Below, piece by piece: positions 43,617 through 52,126 of a DNA stretch of 64,000 nucleotides (its first letter is position 1; each line of letters begins with the position of its first letter). Under the pieces are notes generated by a model, which was not told where the DNA came from, searched no databases, and saw nothing but the letters and a program-made list of their open reading frames with translations. Origin of the DNA: Mycobacterium sp. D16R12 (GTDB lineage Bacteria > Actinomycetota > Actinomycetes > Mycobacteriales > Mycobacteriaceae); assembly GCF_002013465.1 (NCBI RefSeq), contig NZ_MAFC01000030.1, positions 1-64,000 on the forward strand. Direction: 5' to 3'. Both the position numbers and the translations under genes were made by a program.

Positions 43617-45158
43617 ATGCGTGCACGGCTGATGGGGGCGATGGCGGTTGCCGTAATACTGGCCGGGTGCGCCCCCGGCCCCTCGGCGGGACCGCATTAC
43701 GCCATGGACGAGGGCCACGGAAATGTGGGCCCCGCCACGGCACCGCCGCCGAGCGGCCCCCCATCGATCGACAAGCCCAAGGTCGATCTGTCCTGGCAAG
43801 ACTGCACCCGTGAGGTACTCGGCAGCGCCAACATCACCACATCCCCGACATTCACGCTCGAGTGCGCCGAGTACAAGGCGCCGCTGGACCCGATCAACGG
43901 AGCGCCGGGCAGCGTGACGCTGGGCGCGGTGCGTGCCAAGACCTCCCAGACACCCGCCGATGCCGGTCCGCTGGTGTTCACCACCGGCTCCGATCTGCCG
44001 TCCTCGGTCCAACTGGTGACCTGGCTCAACGGGCCGGGCGCGCAAGTGCTCAAACAACGGCCCGTGGTGGCCGTTGATCGTCGGGGTATCGGGCGATCCG
44101 ACGCGATCACGTGCCGCGATACCTGGGACCTGCGGGATATGCGAGACCTGGCGCAGAACCGTGGCGGTGACGATCCCGTCGCGAGCCTGGGCAAGATCGT
44201 CGAGACCGCGACCACCAACTGCACCGACACCATCTCCCCCGGCGACTCCGCCTACAACGACGCGCATGCCGCGGAGGACCTGGAAGCGTTGCGCGCCCAA
44301 TGGGATGTGCCCACGCTGGCGGTCCTCGGCATCGGCAGCGGCGCTCGAGTTGCCCTGGCCTACGCCGGATCCCACCCCAACAAGCTGGCCCGGCTGATGC
44401 TCGACTCACCGATGGCCGTCGATATCGCCGCCGAGGCGGCCGCCGAGCAGCGGCTCAAGGGCGAGCAGTCGGCATTCGACGCGTTCGCGGCACAGTGCGT
44501 CGCCAACAACTGCCCGCTGGGACCGGATCCCGCGGGTGCCGTCGGCGACCTGTTGAACCGCGCTCAGAACGGCGGACTGCCGTGGTCGCGGGCGACAATC
44601 GTCAGGGCCATCACCACGGCGCTGGCGTATCCGATCGGCGACAGCACCGCCGTCGTGCAGAATCTCGCGAACGCACTCAACGCGGCGCGCGGTACCGACC
44701 GGGAGGCCCTCACGCCGCTGGTCGATCGAGCCAACGCGCTGCGCGATTCCGATGGACAGTTCGTCAATTCCTGTAGCGACGCGCTGGCACGCCCCACCCC
44801 TGACCGGGTGCGCGAGCTCGTGGTGGCCTGGGGCAAGCAGTACCCACTGTTCGGGCGCACCTCCGCCCTCGAACTGGTGAACTGCCTGCAATGGCCCAGC
44901 GGATCCAAGCCGAACCCGCCGCAGGACCTGAAGATCAACGTGCTGATCCTCGGCGGACAACACGACCCGATCTCCGGCAGCGAGGGCGTGTCCGCGACCG
45001 CCGCGGTGATCATCAATGCCAAGGCCGCGAGCAAGCGCGTCATGTGGCAGGGCATCGGCCACGGGGCGATCGTCTACACCGCATGCGCACAGCCGCCCGC
45101 CCTTGCCTACCTGAACGACGGAAAGCTTCCGGAGACCGACACGTTCTGCCCGGCCTAG
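43617..45158 (+). CDS. Secreted lipoprotein alpha/beta hydrolase (TAP-like), Rv2672-like
   Basis: A 513-residue lipoprotein: MRARLMGAMAVAVILAGC carries the lipobox LAGC. After a Pro-rich linker comes an alpha/beta hydrolase with VVAVDRRGIGRSDA (oxyanion region), a nucleophile elbow reading LGIGSGARVALAY, acid in ILGGQHDPIS and His in GIGHGAIVYTACAQ, with the TAP-like C-terminal AYLNDGKLPETDTFC. Most TAP-like peptidases have G-x-S-x-G; here the serine is shifted by one and Gly occupies the usual nucleophile slot. M. tuberculosis Rv2672 at this locus is reported as a secreted protease/lipase. Confidence 0.85.
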   Translation: MRARLMGAMAVAVILAGCAPGPSAGPHYAMDEGHGNVGPATAPPPSGPPSIDKPKVDLSWQDCTREVLGSANITTSPTFTLECAEYKAPLDPINGAPGSVTLGAVRAKTSQTPADAGPLVFTTGSDLPSSVQLVTWLNGPGAQVLKQRPVVAVDRRGIGRSDAITCRDTWDLRDMRDLAQNRGGDDPVASLGKIVETATTNCTDTISPGDSAYNDAHAAEDLEALRAQWDVPTLAVLGIGSGARVALAYAGSHPNKLARLMLDSPMAVDIAAEAAAEQRLKGEQSAFDAFAAQCVANNCPLGPDPAGAVGDLLNRAQNGGLPWSRATIVRAITTALAYPIGDSTAVVQNLANALNAARGTDREALTPLVDRANALRDSDGQFVNSCSDALARPTPDRVRELVVAWGKQYPLFGRTSALELVNCLQWPSGSKPNPPQDLKINVLILGGQHDPISGSEGVSATAAVIINAKAASKRVMWQGIGHGAIVYTACAQPPALAYLNDGKLPETDTFCPA

Positions 45159-45204
45159 TCGTACTTGCCGGAATTGCCGCGGGCGCTCAAGGTACGGTGC
45201 CTGC

Positions 45205-46593
45205 GTGGTCTCAGTCGATACGTCCTTTTCACGCCTGATTGAAGGCCTCAGGAACTCCGTCTCGCAGGCCCTGAAACCTCCGACCGCACCGCCCTCTGTC
45301 GCAACCATCCTGCGATCGGTGCTGTGGCCCGTCGCCATCATGGCGGTCATCCACCGCAGCTACGTGCTGGGTACCAACGGCTACATCACCGATGACTTCG
45401 GGCCCGTCTACCGCGCCGTCATCGCCTTCAAGCGCCATCTGCCGGTCTACAACGAGAACTTCGGCTACGTCGACCCGCACTACATCTACCCACCGGGTGG
45501 CACGCTGCTGCTGGCGCCCTTCGGATATCTGCCCGTGGACGCATCGCGGTACTGGTTCATCACCATCAACGTCATCGCGATCGTGATCGCGGCCTACTTC
45601 CTGCTGCGGCTGTTCAACTTCACATTGGCCTCGGTGGCCGCACCGGCGCTGCTGTTGGCCATGTTCTGCACCGAAAGCGTCACCAACACCATTGTTTTCA
45701 CCAACATCAACGGCGTGGTGCTACTGCTGGAGGTGCTGTTCTTCCGCTGGCTACTGGACGGGAACAAGAACTCCGAATGGCTGTCCGGCGTCGCGATAGG
45801 CCTGACGCTGGTCATTAAACCACTGCTGTTGCCGCTGCTATTGCTGCCGCTACTCAACCGGCAGTGGCGAGTTTTCGCGACCGCGTTCGGTATCCCCGCC
45901 TTCTTCAACCTCGTGGCGATGTTCGGCCCACACAAGGTCAGGATCGTGGACGGCTGGGACTACCTCCGGCGCACCGTGAGGTACCTCGGTGAGACCCGCG
46001 ACTACTTCAACAGCTCCATCGCCGGCAATGGCGTGTACTACGGGCTCCCCGTGCCGCTGATCGGCTTCCTGCGCATCGCGTTCCTGCTGATCGCCCTGGT
46101 GAGCGTGTGGCTGCTGTACAAGTACTACCGTCGGCGCGACCCCAGATTCTGGGCATTGACCACCGGCGGTGTGGTGCTGACCGCCTCGTTCCTGCTCCTG
46201 GGACTGGGACAGGGCTACTACTCGATGGCGCTGTTCCCGTTCGTCATGACGATCGTGCTGCCCAACTCGGTGCTGCGGAACTGGCCGGCCTGGCTGGCGA
46301 TCTACGGCTTCTTCACCATGGACCGCTGGCTGCTCGTGCACTGGCTGACGACCGGCCGCGCTCTGGAGTACCTGAAGATCACCTACGGATGGTGCCTGCT
46401 GCTGATCGTGGTGATGATGGTGCTGGTGCTTCGGTACCGGTATGCCAAGGCCGCTGGCACACTGGATAACGGGCTAGATCCGGACTGGATGACGGCTGGG
46501 ACAAGCACTAAGGAGTCAGCGACCGATGACGACATCGAACGACCCGAAGGTGAATCTGACCGACGAGCAGTGGCGGGAGCGACTGACTCCTGA
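45205..46593 (+). CDS. aftC: Alpha-(1->3)-arabinofuranosyltransferase AftC
   Basis: A 462-residue GT-C-type integral membrane protein (GT87/DUF2029 type) with about ten TM segments. The first extracytoplasmic loop holds TDDFGPVYRAVIAF and YVDPHYIYPPGG, the conserved loop with acidic residues used by decaprenyl-phosphoarabinose transferases. AftC adds the 3-branch in arabinan of arabinogalactan and lipoarabinomannan. The GTG at 45205 follows TACGGT by 6 nt (leaderless). The cytoplasmic tail overlaps the start of msrB by 68 bp. Locus matches Rv2673. Confidence 0.9.
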   Translation: MVSVDTSFSRLIEGLRNSVSQALKPPTAPPSVATILRSVLWPVAIMAVIHRSYVLGTNGYITDDFGPVYRAVIAFKRHLPVYNENFGYVDPHYIYPPGGTLLLAPFGYLPVDASRYWFITINVIAIVIAAYFLLRLFNFTLASVAAPALLLAMFCTESVTNTIVFTNINGVVLLLEVLFFRWLLDGNKNSEWLSGVAIGLTLVIKPLLLPLLLLPLLNRQWRVFATAFGIPAFFNLVAMFGPHKVRIVDGWDYLRRTVRYLGETRDYFNSSIAGNGVYYGLPVPLIGFLRIAFLLIALVSVWLLYKYYRRRDPRFWALTTGGVVLTASFLLLGLGQGYYSMALFPFVMTIVLPNSVLRNWPAWLAIYGFFTMDRWLLVHWLTTGRALEYLKITYGWCLLLIVVMMVLVLRYRYAKAAGTLDNGLDPDWMTAGTSTKESATDDDIERPEGESDRRAVAGATDS

Positions 46594-46939
46594 GGAGTTC
46601 TCGGTGCTGCGCCGCGCGGGTACCGAACGACCGTTCGTCGGTGAGTACACCGACACCAAGACCGAGGGTGTTTACGCCTGCCGGGCGTGCGGGGCCGAGC
46701 TGTTCCGCAGCACCGAGAAGTTCGAATCCCATTGCGGCTGGCCGTCGTTCTTCGACCCGGCCGATTCGGACGCGGTAATCCTGAAGCCCGACAAGTCGCT
46801 GGGTATGCGTCGCGTCGAGGTCATATGCGCCAACTGCCACAGCCACCTGGGGCATGTGTTCGAGGGCGAGGGATACCCCACGCCCACCGATCAGCGCTAC
46901 TGCATCAATTCGATCTCACTGACGCTGCAGCCGTCCTGA
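46526..46939 (+). CDS. msrB: Peptide methionine-(R)-S-oxide reductase MsrB
   Basis: A 137-residue MsrB with both zinc CxxC motifs (CRACG and CANCH), HCGWPSFFDP, and the catalytic Cys in RYCINSISL. It repairs oxidised methionine. AAGGAG precedes the ATG by 10 nt. The gene begins inside the 3' end of aftC and ends before a hairpin that separates it from convergent chdC. Confidence 0.95.
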   Translation: MTTSNDPKVNLTDEQWRERLTPEEFSVLRRAGTERPFVGEYTDTKTEGVYACRACGAELFRSTEKFESHCGWPSFFDPADSDAVILKPDKSLGMRRVEVICANCHSHLGHVFEGEGYPTPTDQRYCINSISLTLQPS

Positions 46940-46949
46940 CTGCCTTCAG

Positions 46950-47004
46950 TCGCCGACACGCCGCGTTCCGCGCGCGTGTCTCGGCATGTCACGGCGTGTC
47001 GGCG
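46950..47004. terminator. Bidirectional terminator-like hairpin between msrB and chdC
   Basis: CGCCGACACGCCG at 46951-46963 is perfectly complementary to 46992-47004 (13-bp stem). It lies between two convergent stop codons. Bases 46950-46967 recur exactly at 52058-52075. Confidence 0.65.
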
Positions 47005-47014
47005 CGGAGTGGTC

Positions 47015-47710
47015 CTAAGGGAGGCGGGCCACGAGCTCCTCGACCGAGACACGCGGGCCGGTGAAGAACGGCGTCTCCTCGCGGACGTGCAACCGTGCCT
47101 CGGTGGCACGCAAATCGCGCATCAGGTCGACGATGCGGTACAGCTCGGGCGCCTCGAACGCCAGCAGCCACTCGTAGTCGCCGAGCGCGAAAGCCGGCAC
47201 GGTGTTGGCGCGCACATCCTTGTACGCACGCGCGGCGATGCCGTGATCGGCGAGCATCTTGCGACGCTCCTCATCGGGCAGCAGGTACCAATCGTAGGAC
47301 CGCACAAAGGGATACACGCAGATGTAAGCGCCGGGCTCCTCCCCCGCGAGGAAGGCCGGGATGTGGCTCTTGTTGAACTCGGCGGGCCGGTGCAGGGCCG
47401 CGTTGCTCCACACCGGGGTGCTGGCCCGGCCCAGCGCGGTGGTGCGGCGGAAGTCGCTGTACAGCGCCTGCAGCTTCTCGATGGATTCGGCGTGCGACCA
47501 GATCATGAAGTCGGCATCGGCGCGCAGCCCGGCCACGTCGTAGATCCCGCGCACCACGACACCGTCATCTTCATGACGTTTGATCAGGGTGGCCACCTCG
47601 TCGGCGGCGGTATCGCGATCCTCGCCCAGTCCTTGGTCGCGCACCTGAAACACCGAGAACATCAGGTAGCGAATGGTGGAGTTGAGGGTGTCGAAATCGA
47701 GGCTAGCCAT
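47015..47710 (-). CDS. chdC: Coproheme decarboxylase ChdC (HemQ)
   Basis: A 231-residue chlorite-dismutase-like protein. It starts MASLDFDTLNSTIRYLMFSVFQV and contains MIWSHAESIEKLQ and YPFVRSYDWYLLPDEERRKMLADHG, the actinobacterial ChdC signature; the tyrosine in the SYDWYLL segment is a candidate for the catalytic residue. It performs the last step of the coproporphyrin-dependent heme pathway. The ATG at 47710 overlaps the cgoX stop by 8 bp. Confidence 0.93.
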   Translation of the reverse strand: MASLDFDTLNSTIRYLMFSVFQVRDQGLGEDRDTAADEVATLIKRHEDDGVVVRGIYDVAGLRADADFMIWSHAESIEKLQALYSDFRRTTALGRASTPVWSNAALHRPAEFNKSHIPAFLAGEEPGAYICVYPFVRSYDWYLLPDEERRKMLADHGIAARAYKDVRANTVPAFALGDYEWLLAFEAPELYRIVDLMRDLRATEARLHVREETPFFTGPRVSVEELVARLP

Positions 47711-49082
47711 GTCCCCATCGTGCCACGGTGGCTCGCACCGCTTGAGAGGCGGAGGCCACACAAGCGGGCACCCCGATCCCGTCCAGGTACGACCCCGCCA
47801 CCGCGACCCCTGGCGGCAACCCGGCACGGATCGCTTCCACCACATGGGCGTGGCCGGGACCGTACTGCGGCATGGCGTCGATCCAACGGGCCAGCGCCGA
47901 ATTGATCGGCGTGACAGGCGCACCCAGCACGGTTTCCAGATCGACAACGGCCCAGTGCCGCAGTTGCTCGTCGCTGGTGGCCCGCGCCACCGTGTCACCG
48001 AAGCGTCCGTAGGACAACCGCACCACCTGGGTATTGTGTCCGCGTAATCCCCACTTGCTGGTCGAGAAGGTTATTGCCTTGGCGTGCAAGGCTTCTTCCG
48101 ACGCCACCAGCACGCCGGAATTCGCCGGAATCGGGGCATCGCCGGGCAGTGTCAGCGCGACGACCACCGAAGACGCGACCGGGATGGTTCGCGCCGCCGC
48201 GGCCGATTCGGGTGCCACCGCATCCAGAATCGCCGCCGCGCGGGGCGCCTGTACCGCGACGATGACCGCGTCGAAATGATCAGCCGAGGTTCCGTTGCCG
48301 GTGAGCGCCCAACCGTCGCCGTCGCGCGCGATACCGGTGATCGCGAGCTGCCGATGTGCGGCGCGGGCGCGGCGCCAGAGTTCCTCCAGCAGCACCGCAT
48401 AACCACCGTCGATGGCACCGAAGATGCCGGTGGCCGAGATCGGCGGCAACGCCTGCTGGGCCGCGGCGAGCAAGCTGCCCGCCCCCTCATCGAGCGCCCG
48501 GGCGATACCGGGTGCCGCCGTACGCAGCCCCGTCGTCGCGGCCGAACCCGCGTACACGCCGCCGAGCAGCGGATCGACCAGCCGCTCGACCACCTGCGGG
48601 CCAAACCGCAGCGAGACCAGGTCCGCGACGGTGGGTTCGGCTCCTACGGTCCAGTGCATATCGCGCTGCGGCTCGCTCTCGATGCGTGCCACGGTCTCCT
48701 CGTCGACGAGCCCGACCACCGACGCCGCCGAGGCCGGGATGCCGTTCGCCGTCCGCGTGGGCAGCGGATGCAGACTGCCTCCGGCATAAATGAGCGGTCG
48801 CGCTCCCGTGGTGTCGAGCCTGCGGTCCCCCAGCCCCAGTTCCTCCAACAGGTCCAGCACTTCGGGGCGGCGGGTGATGAAAGCCTCGGCACCGATATCA
48901 ATCCGGTGCTCACCGAGGTTGATGGTGCGAAGGATCCCACCCAGCTGCTCGGCGGGGTCGTACACGGTGATGCGCGCGTCATCGCCGAGCCCGCGCCGCA
49001 ACCGGTACGCCGCCGTCAGCCCCGAAATACCGCCCCCCACAATGGCAATGGAAGGCGAGGCCGACGACGTCGCGAAGGTCAC
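47703..49082 (-). CDS. hemY: Coproporphyrinogen III oxidase CgoX (HemY/HemG type)
   Basis: A 459-residue FAD enzyme: IAIVGGGISGLTAAYRL at residue 12 binds FAD, then GEHRIDIGAEAFITRRPE and the C-terminal GVAVAGSYLDGIGVPACVASASQA typical of HemY. In actinobacteria this oxidises coproporphyrinogen III to coproporphyrin III. The GTG start overlaps the hemE stop (GTGA at 49079-49082), and the end overlaps chdC, so hemE-cgoX-chdC is one coupled operon. A ferrochelatase is not in the window. Confidence 0.93.
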   Translation of the reverse strand: MTFATSSASPSIAIVGGGISGLTAAYRLRRGLGDDARITVYDPAEQLGGILRTINLGEHRIDIGAEAFITRRPEVLDLLEELGLGDRRLDTTGARPLIYAGGSLHPLPTRTANGIPASAASVVGLVDEETVARIESEPQRDMHWTVGAEPTVADLVSLRFGPQVVERLVDPLLGGVYAGSAATTGLRTAAPGIARALDEGAGSLLAAAQQALPPISATGIFGAIDGGYAVLLEELWRRARAAHRQLAITGIARDGDGWALTGNGTSADHFDAVIVAVQAPRAAAILDAVAPESAAAARTIPVASSVVVALTLPGDAPIPANSGVLVASEEALHAKAITFSTSKWGLRGHNTQVVRLSYGRFGDTVARATSDEQLRHWAVVDLETVLGAPVTPINSALARWIDAMPQYGPGHAHVVEAIRAGLPPGVAVAGSYLDGIGVPACVASASQAVRATVARWGHG

Positions 49083-50161
49083 AACGAATGCACCAGCGCC
49101 ACCGCATCGGTGAGTACCGCCGGATCGGTATCCGGCAGCACCCCGTGCCCCAGATTGAAGATATGCCCGGCGGCACCGTCGGCCACGGCCTGACGCCCCT
49201 CGCCAACGATTCGGCGCACCTCACGCTCCACCACCGGCCACCCGGCAAACAGCACCGCCGGATCGAGGTTGCCCTGCAAGGCTTTTCCGGGGCCAACCCG
49301 ACCTGCCGCGACATCCAGCGGAGTACGCCAGTCCACACCGACCACCGTGGCGCCGGCCTCCCCCATCGCGCCCAGCAGCTCGCCGGTGCCCACTCCGAAG
49401 TGCGTCATGGGCACGCCCGCACCGGCGAACGCATCGAAAATCCTTGTACTGTGCGGCAATACAGCAGACCGATAGTCCGCCAGCGACAGCGCGCCCGCCC
49501 ACGAGTCGAATAGCTGTAGCGCATCCACGCCCGCATCGAGCTGCGCGCGCAGGAAGGCGATGGTGATATCGGTCAGCGCGGTCATCAACGCGTGCCAGGT
49601 CTGGGGATCGCCCTGCAGCAGCGCCTTCGTGCGCTGATGGTTGCGGCTCGGGCCACCCTCGACAAGGTAGGAAGCCAACGTGAAGGGAGCGCCGGCGAAG
49701 CCGATCAACGGGGTGGCGCCCAGCTCGGTGACCAACAGTCGCACCGCATCGCTGACGGCCTCAACCTGCCCAGGCTCCAGACGCGGCAGTCCCGCCACAT
49801 CGGCGGTGGTGCGCACCGGGTTAGCGATCACGGGTCCCACATCGGGAACGATGTCCAAATCGATCCCGGCGGCCTTGAGCGGCACCACGATGTCCGAGAA
49901 CAAGATGGCGGCGTCAACCTGGTGCCGACGGATCGGCTGGAGCGTGATCTCGCAAACCAGTTCAGGATTAAAGCAAGCGTCCAGCATGGCGTGATCGGCA
50001 CGCACAGCGCGGTACTCGGGCAGCGAACGCCCGGCCTGCCGCATGAACCACACCGGAGGGCGGCTGGGAGCCCTGCCCTCTGCGGCCGCGAGATAAGGGG
50101 AAAGTGGCAGCTCACGACGGGTTTTTGCCTGCGTCGTGCGATCTTCGTTCAATCCGGTCAT
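49079..50161 (-). CDS. hemE: Uroporphyrinogen decarboxylase HemE
   Basis: A 360-residue protein: PVWFMRQAGRSLPEYR (invariant RQAGR), ILFSDIVVPLKAAGIDLD, IGFAGAPFTLASYLVEGG and GNLDPAVLFAGW are all HemE signatures. It converts uroporphyrinogen III to coproporphyrinogen III. The ATG at 50161 (MTGLNEDRTTQAKTRRELPL) is chosen by comparison with known HemE N-termini; longer in-frame starts run into the divergent DUF3000 gene. Confidence 0.95.
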   Translation of the reverse strand: MTGLNEDRTTQAKTRRELPLSPYLAAAEGRAPSRPPVWFMRQAGRSLPEYRAVRADHAMLDACFNPELVCEITLQPIRRHQVDAAILFSDIVVPLKAAGIDLDIVPDVGPVIANPVRTTADVAGLPRLEPGQVEAVSDAVRLLVTELGATPLIGFAGAPFTLASYLVEGGPSRNHQRTKALLQGDPQTWHALMTALTDITIAFLRAQLDAGVDALQLFDSWAGALSLADYRSAVLPHSTRIFDAFAGAGVPMTHFGVGTGELLGAMGEAGATVVGVDWRTPLDVAAGRVGPGKALQGNLDPAVLFAGWPVVEREVRRIVGEGRQAVADGAAGHIFNLGHGVLPDTDPAVLTDAVALVHSL

Positions 50162-50240
50162 CACTGCCCATGCTGCCATGGCAACCTCGTACGGCGCGCC
50201 TTCGGGAGCATGTCGGCCCGGCGCGCTAGCGTCCATTGCT

Positions 50241-50822
50241 GTGACGTCTGCCGAACCAGCCCCGTTCCGCGCGGCGGTCGACGCGATGAACTCCGTGACC
50301 GCGCGTCCGGAAATCGAGCTGGGCACTATTCGTCCCCCGCAGCGACTGGCTCCGTTCAGCTACGCACTCGGCGCGGAAATCAAGCATCTCGACACCGATA
50401 ACGTGCCCGAACAATCCGAGGGCGACGCCTTCGGCAGGCTAATCCTGTTACACGACCCCGAGGGTGATGAGGCGTGGAACGGCACCATGAGGCTGGTGGC
50501 CTACATCCAGGCCGATCTGGATGCCTCAGAGGCCGTGGACCCGTTGCTGCCGGAGGTCGCGTGGAGCTGGCTCGTGGACGCGCTGAACACGCGCACCCCG
50601 GACGTGACGGCGCTGGGCGGGACGGTGACCGCAACCACCTCGGTCCGCTACGGCGATATCGCCGGTCCGGGACGCGCTCACCAGTTGGAGCTACGGGCAT
50701 CCTGGACCGCCACCGGTACCGATATCGGAACTCACGTCGAGGCGTTCTGCGAGGTACTAGAGCATGCCGCCGGCCTCCCACCGGTCGGTGTGACCGATCT
50801 GGGGTCGCGCCACCGCGCCTAG
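50241..50822 (+). CDS. DUF3000 family protein
   Basis: A 193-residue actinobacterial protein of unknown function: PFRAAVDAMNSVTARPEIELGTIRPPQRLAPFSYALGAE and WSWLVDALNTR are its typical parts. The GTG at 50241 is preceded by TAGCGT 8 nt upstream (possibly leaderless). It is divergent from hemE and 22 bp before RNase D, as in M. tuberculosis Rv2678c-Rv2681. Confidence 0.87.
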   Translation: MTSAEPAPFRAAVDAMNSVTARPEIELGTIRPPQRLAPFSYALGAEIKHLDTDNVPEQSEGDAFGRLILLHDPEGDEAWNGTMRLVAYIQADLDASEAVDPLLPEVAWSWLVDALNTRTPDVTALGGTVTATTSVRYGDIAGPGRAHQLELRASWTATGTDIGTHVEAFCEVLEHAAGLPPVGVTDLGSRHRA

Positions 50823-50844
50823 GGCCTACGCTGCTGATTCAGAT

Positions 50845-52056
50845 ATGGACAACGACTCCGAGCTTCCCGAACCGACACCACTGCTTCGCCCCGCCGAAGG
50901 GGTGCCGCCGCTCACCGCCTCGACGGATGAAATCCGCACGGCCGCACAACGTTTGGCGTCCGGAACCGGAGCCTTCGCCGTCGACGCCGAGCGCGCCTCC
51001 GGATTCCGGTACTCCAACCGGGCCTACCTGATCCAGATTCGCCGACGCGGCGCCGGATCGGTGCTACTGGACCCGACGAATGTTCCGGACGCACTGGGGC
51101 CGATCGTCGAGGTGCTGAGCGCCGACGAATGGATCTTGCATGCCGCCGACCAGGATCTACCCTGCCTGGCCGAATTGGAGATGAGACCGCCGTCGCTCTA
51201 TGACACCGAGCTGGCCGGGCGGCTGGCCGGATTCGAGAAGGTGAACCTGGCGGCGATGGTGCATCGGCTGCTGGGTCTGGGTCTGGCCAAGGGACACGGC
51301 GCCGCCGACTGGTCCAAACGTCCCCTGCCGGACGACTGGCTCAACTACGCGGCACTAGACGTCGAGGTGCTCATCGAACTGCGCGAGAAGATCGCCGAAG
51401 TTCTCGACGAGCAAGACAAGACCGAATGGGCCCGGCAGGAATTCGAATACCTTGCGCACATGACGGCCTCGGCGACGCGGCGGGACAACTGGCGTCGCAC
51501 CTCCGGAATCCACAAGATACGCAAACCCGGCCAGTTGGCGGCCGTCCGCGAACTATGGCTCAGCCGTGATGAACTGGCGCGCGCACGAGACGTGGCCCCC
51601 GGCCGGACGCTACCCGATTCGGCGATCGTCGAAGCCGCGATGGCCGACCCGAAGACACGGAACGAACTGATCGCCCTTCCGGTGTTCGGCGGTCCCCGGC
51701 AGAAACAGCAAGCCGATCGTTGGCTCACGGCGCTGGCGAAAGCCCGCAGCGCGGACACCCCTCCACCGGTCAATGAACCCACCATCGGGCCACCGCCGGT
51801 ATCGCGATGGTCCCGACGCAAGCCCGAGGCCTACGCGCGTTTGGAAGCCGCGCGCACAGCCCTGTCGGCACTCTCCGAAGAGATCTCGGTGCCCGTGGAG
51901 AACATTGTCACCCCGGAGATTGTGCGACGGCTCTGCTGGGACTGGAACGGCACTGGGGACGTCGAGGAACTACTGGCCGGCCACGGCGCGCGCCCATGGC
52001 AACGGGAACTGACGGTGCCGATCCTCACCGCGACGCTGACCGACGGCCGGGGCTAA
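50845..52056 (+). CDS. rnd: Ribonuclease D-like 3'-5' exonuclease
   Basis: A 403-residue DEDD exonuclease. AVDAERASGFRY gives the first Asp/Glu pair, HAADQDLPCL the second Asp and LNYAALDVEVLIEL the last Asp with its tyrosine (DEDDy type). An HRDC-like helical domain follows (PGQLAAVRELWLSRDELARARDVAPGR, a second one in the C-terminal part). RNase D trims structured RNA such as tRNA precursors. It ends before a hairpin shared with convergent dxs. Confidence 0.9.
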   Translation: MDNDSELPEPTPLLRPAEGVPPLTASTDEIRTAAQRLASGTGAFAVDAERASGFRYSNRAYLIQIRRRGAGSVLLDPTNVPDALGPIVEVLSADEWILHAADQDLPCLAELEMRPPSLYDTELAGRLAGFEKVNLAAMVHRLLGLGLAKGHGAADWSKRPLPDDWLNYAALDVEVLIELREKIAEVLDEQDKTEWARQEFEYLAHMTASATRRDNWRRTSGIHKIRKPGQLAAVRELWLSRDELARARDVAPGRTLPDSAIVEAAMADPKTRNELIALPVFGGPRQKQQADRWLTALAKARSADTPPPVNEPTIGPPPVSRWSRRKPEAYARLEAARTALSALSEEISVPVENIVTPEIVRRLCWDWNGTGDVEELLAGHGARPWQRELTVPILTATLTDGRG

Positions 52057-52057
52057 C

Positions 52058-52100
52058 TCGCCGACACGCCGCGTTTTGCGTCGGCTACTCGCGAAACGCG
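52058..52100. terminator. Bidirectional terminator-like hairpin between rnd and dxs
   Basis: CGCGTTTTGCG (52070-52080) pairs with CGCGAAACGCG (52090-52100), an 11-bp stem with one G-U pair and a 9-nt loop, between convergent genes. Its first 18 nt repeat the element at 46950-46967. Confidence 0.65.
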
Positions 52101-52126
52101 TCGAAAACCGGAGTCTCGATGTGTGA

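Noticed and set aside
42773..43618. Extension of the ZapE-like protein to 640 residues
   Set aside because: The extra part is antisense to the well-supported RibD-like gene and has no ATPase-family sequence.
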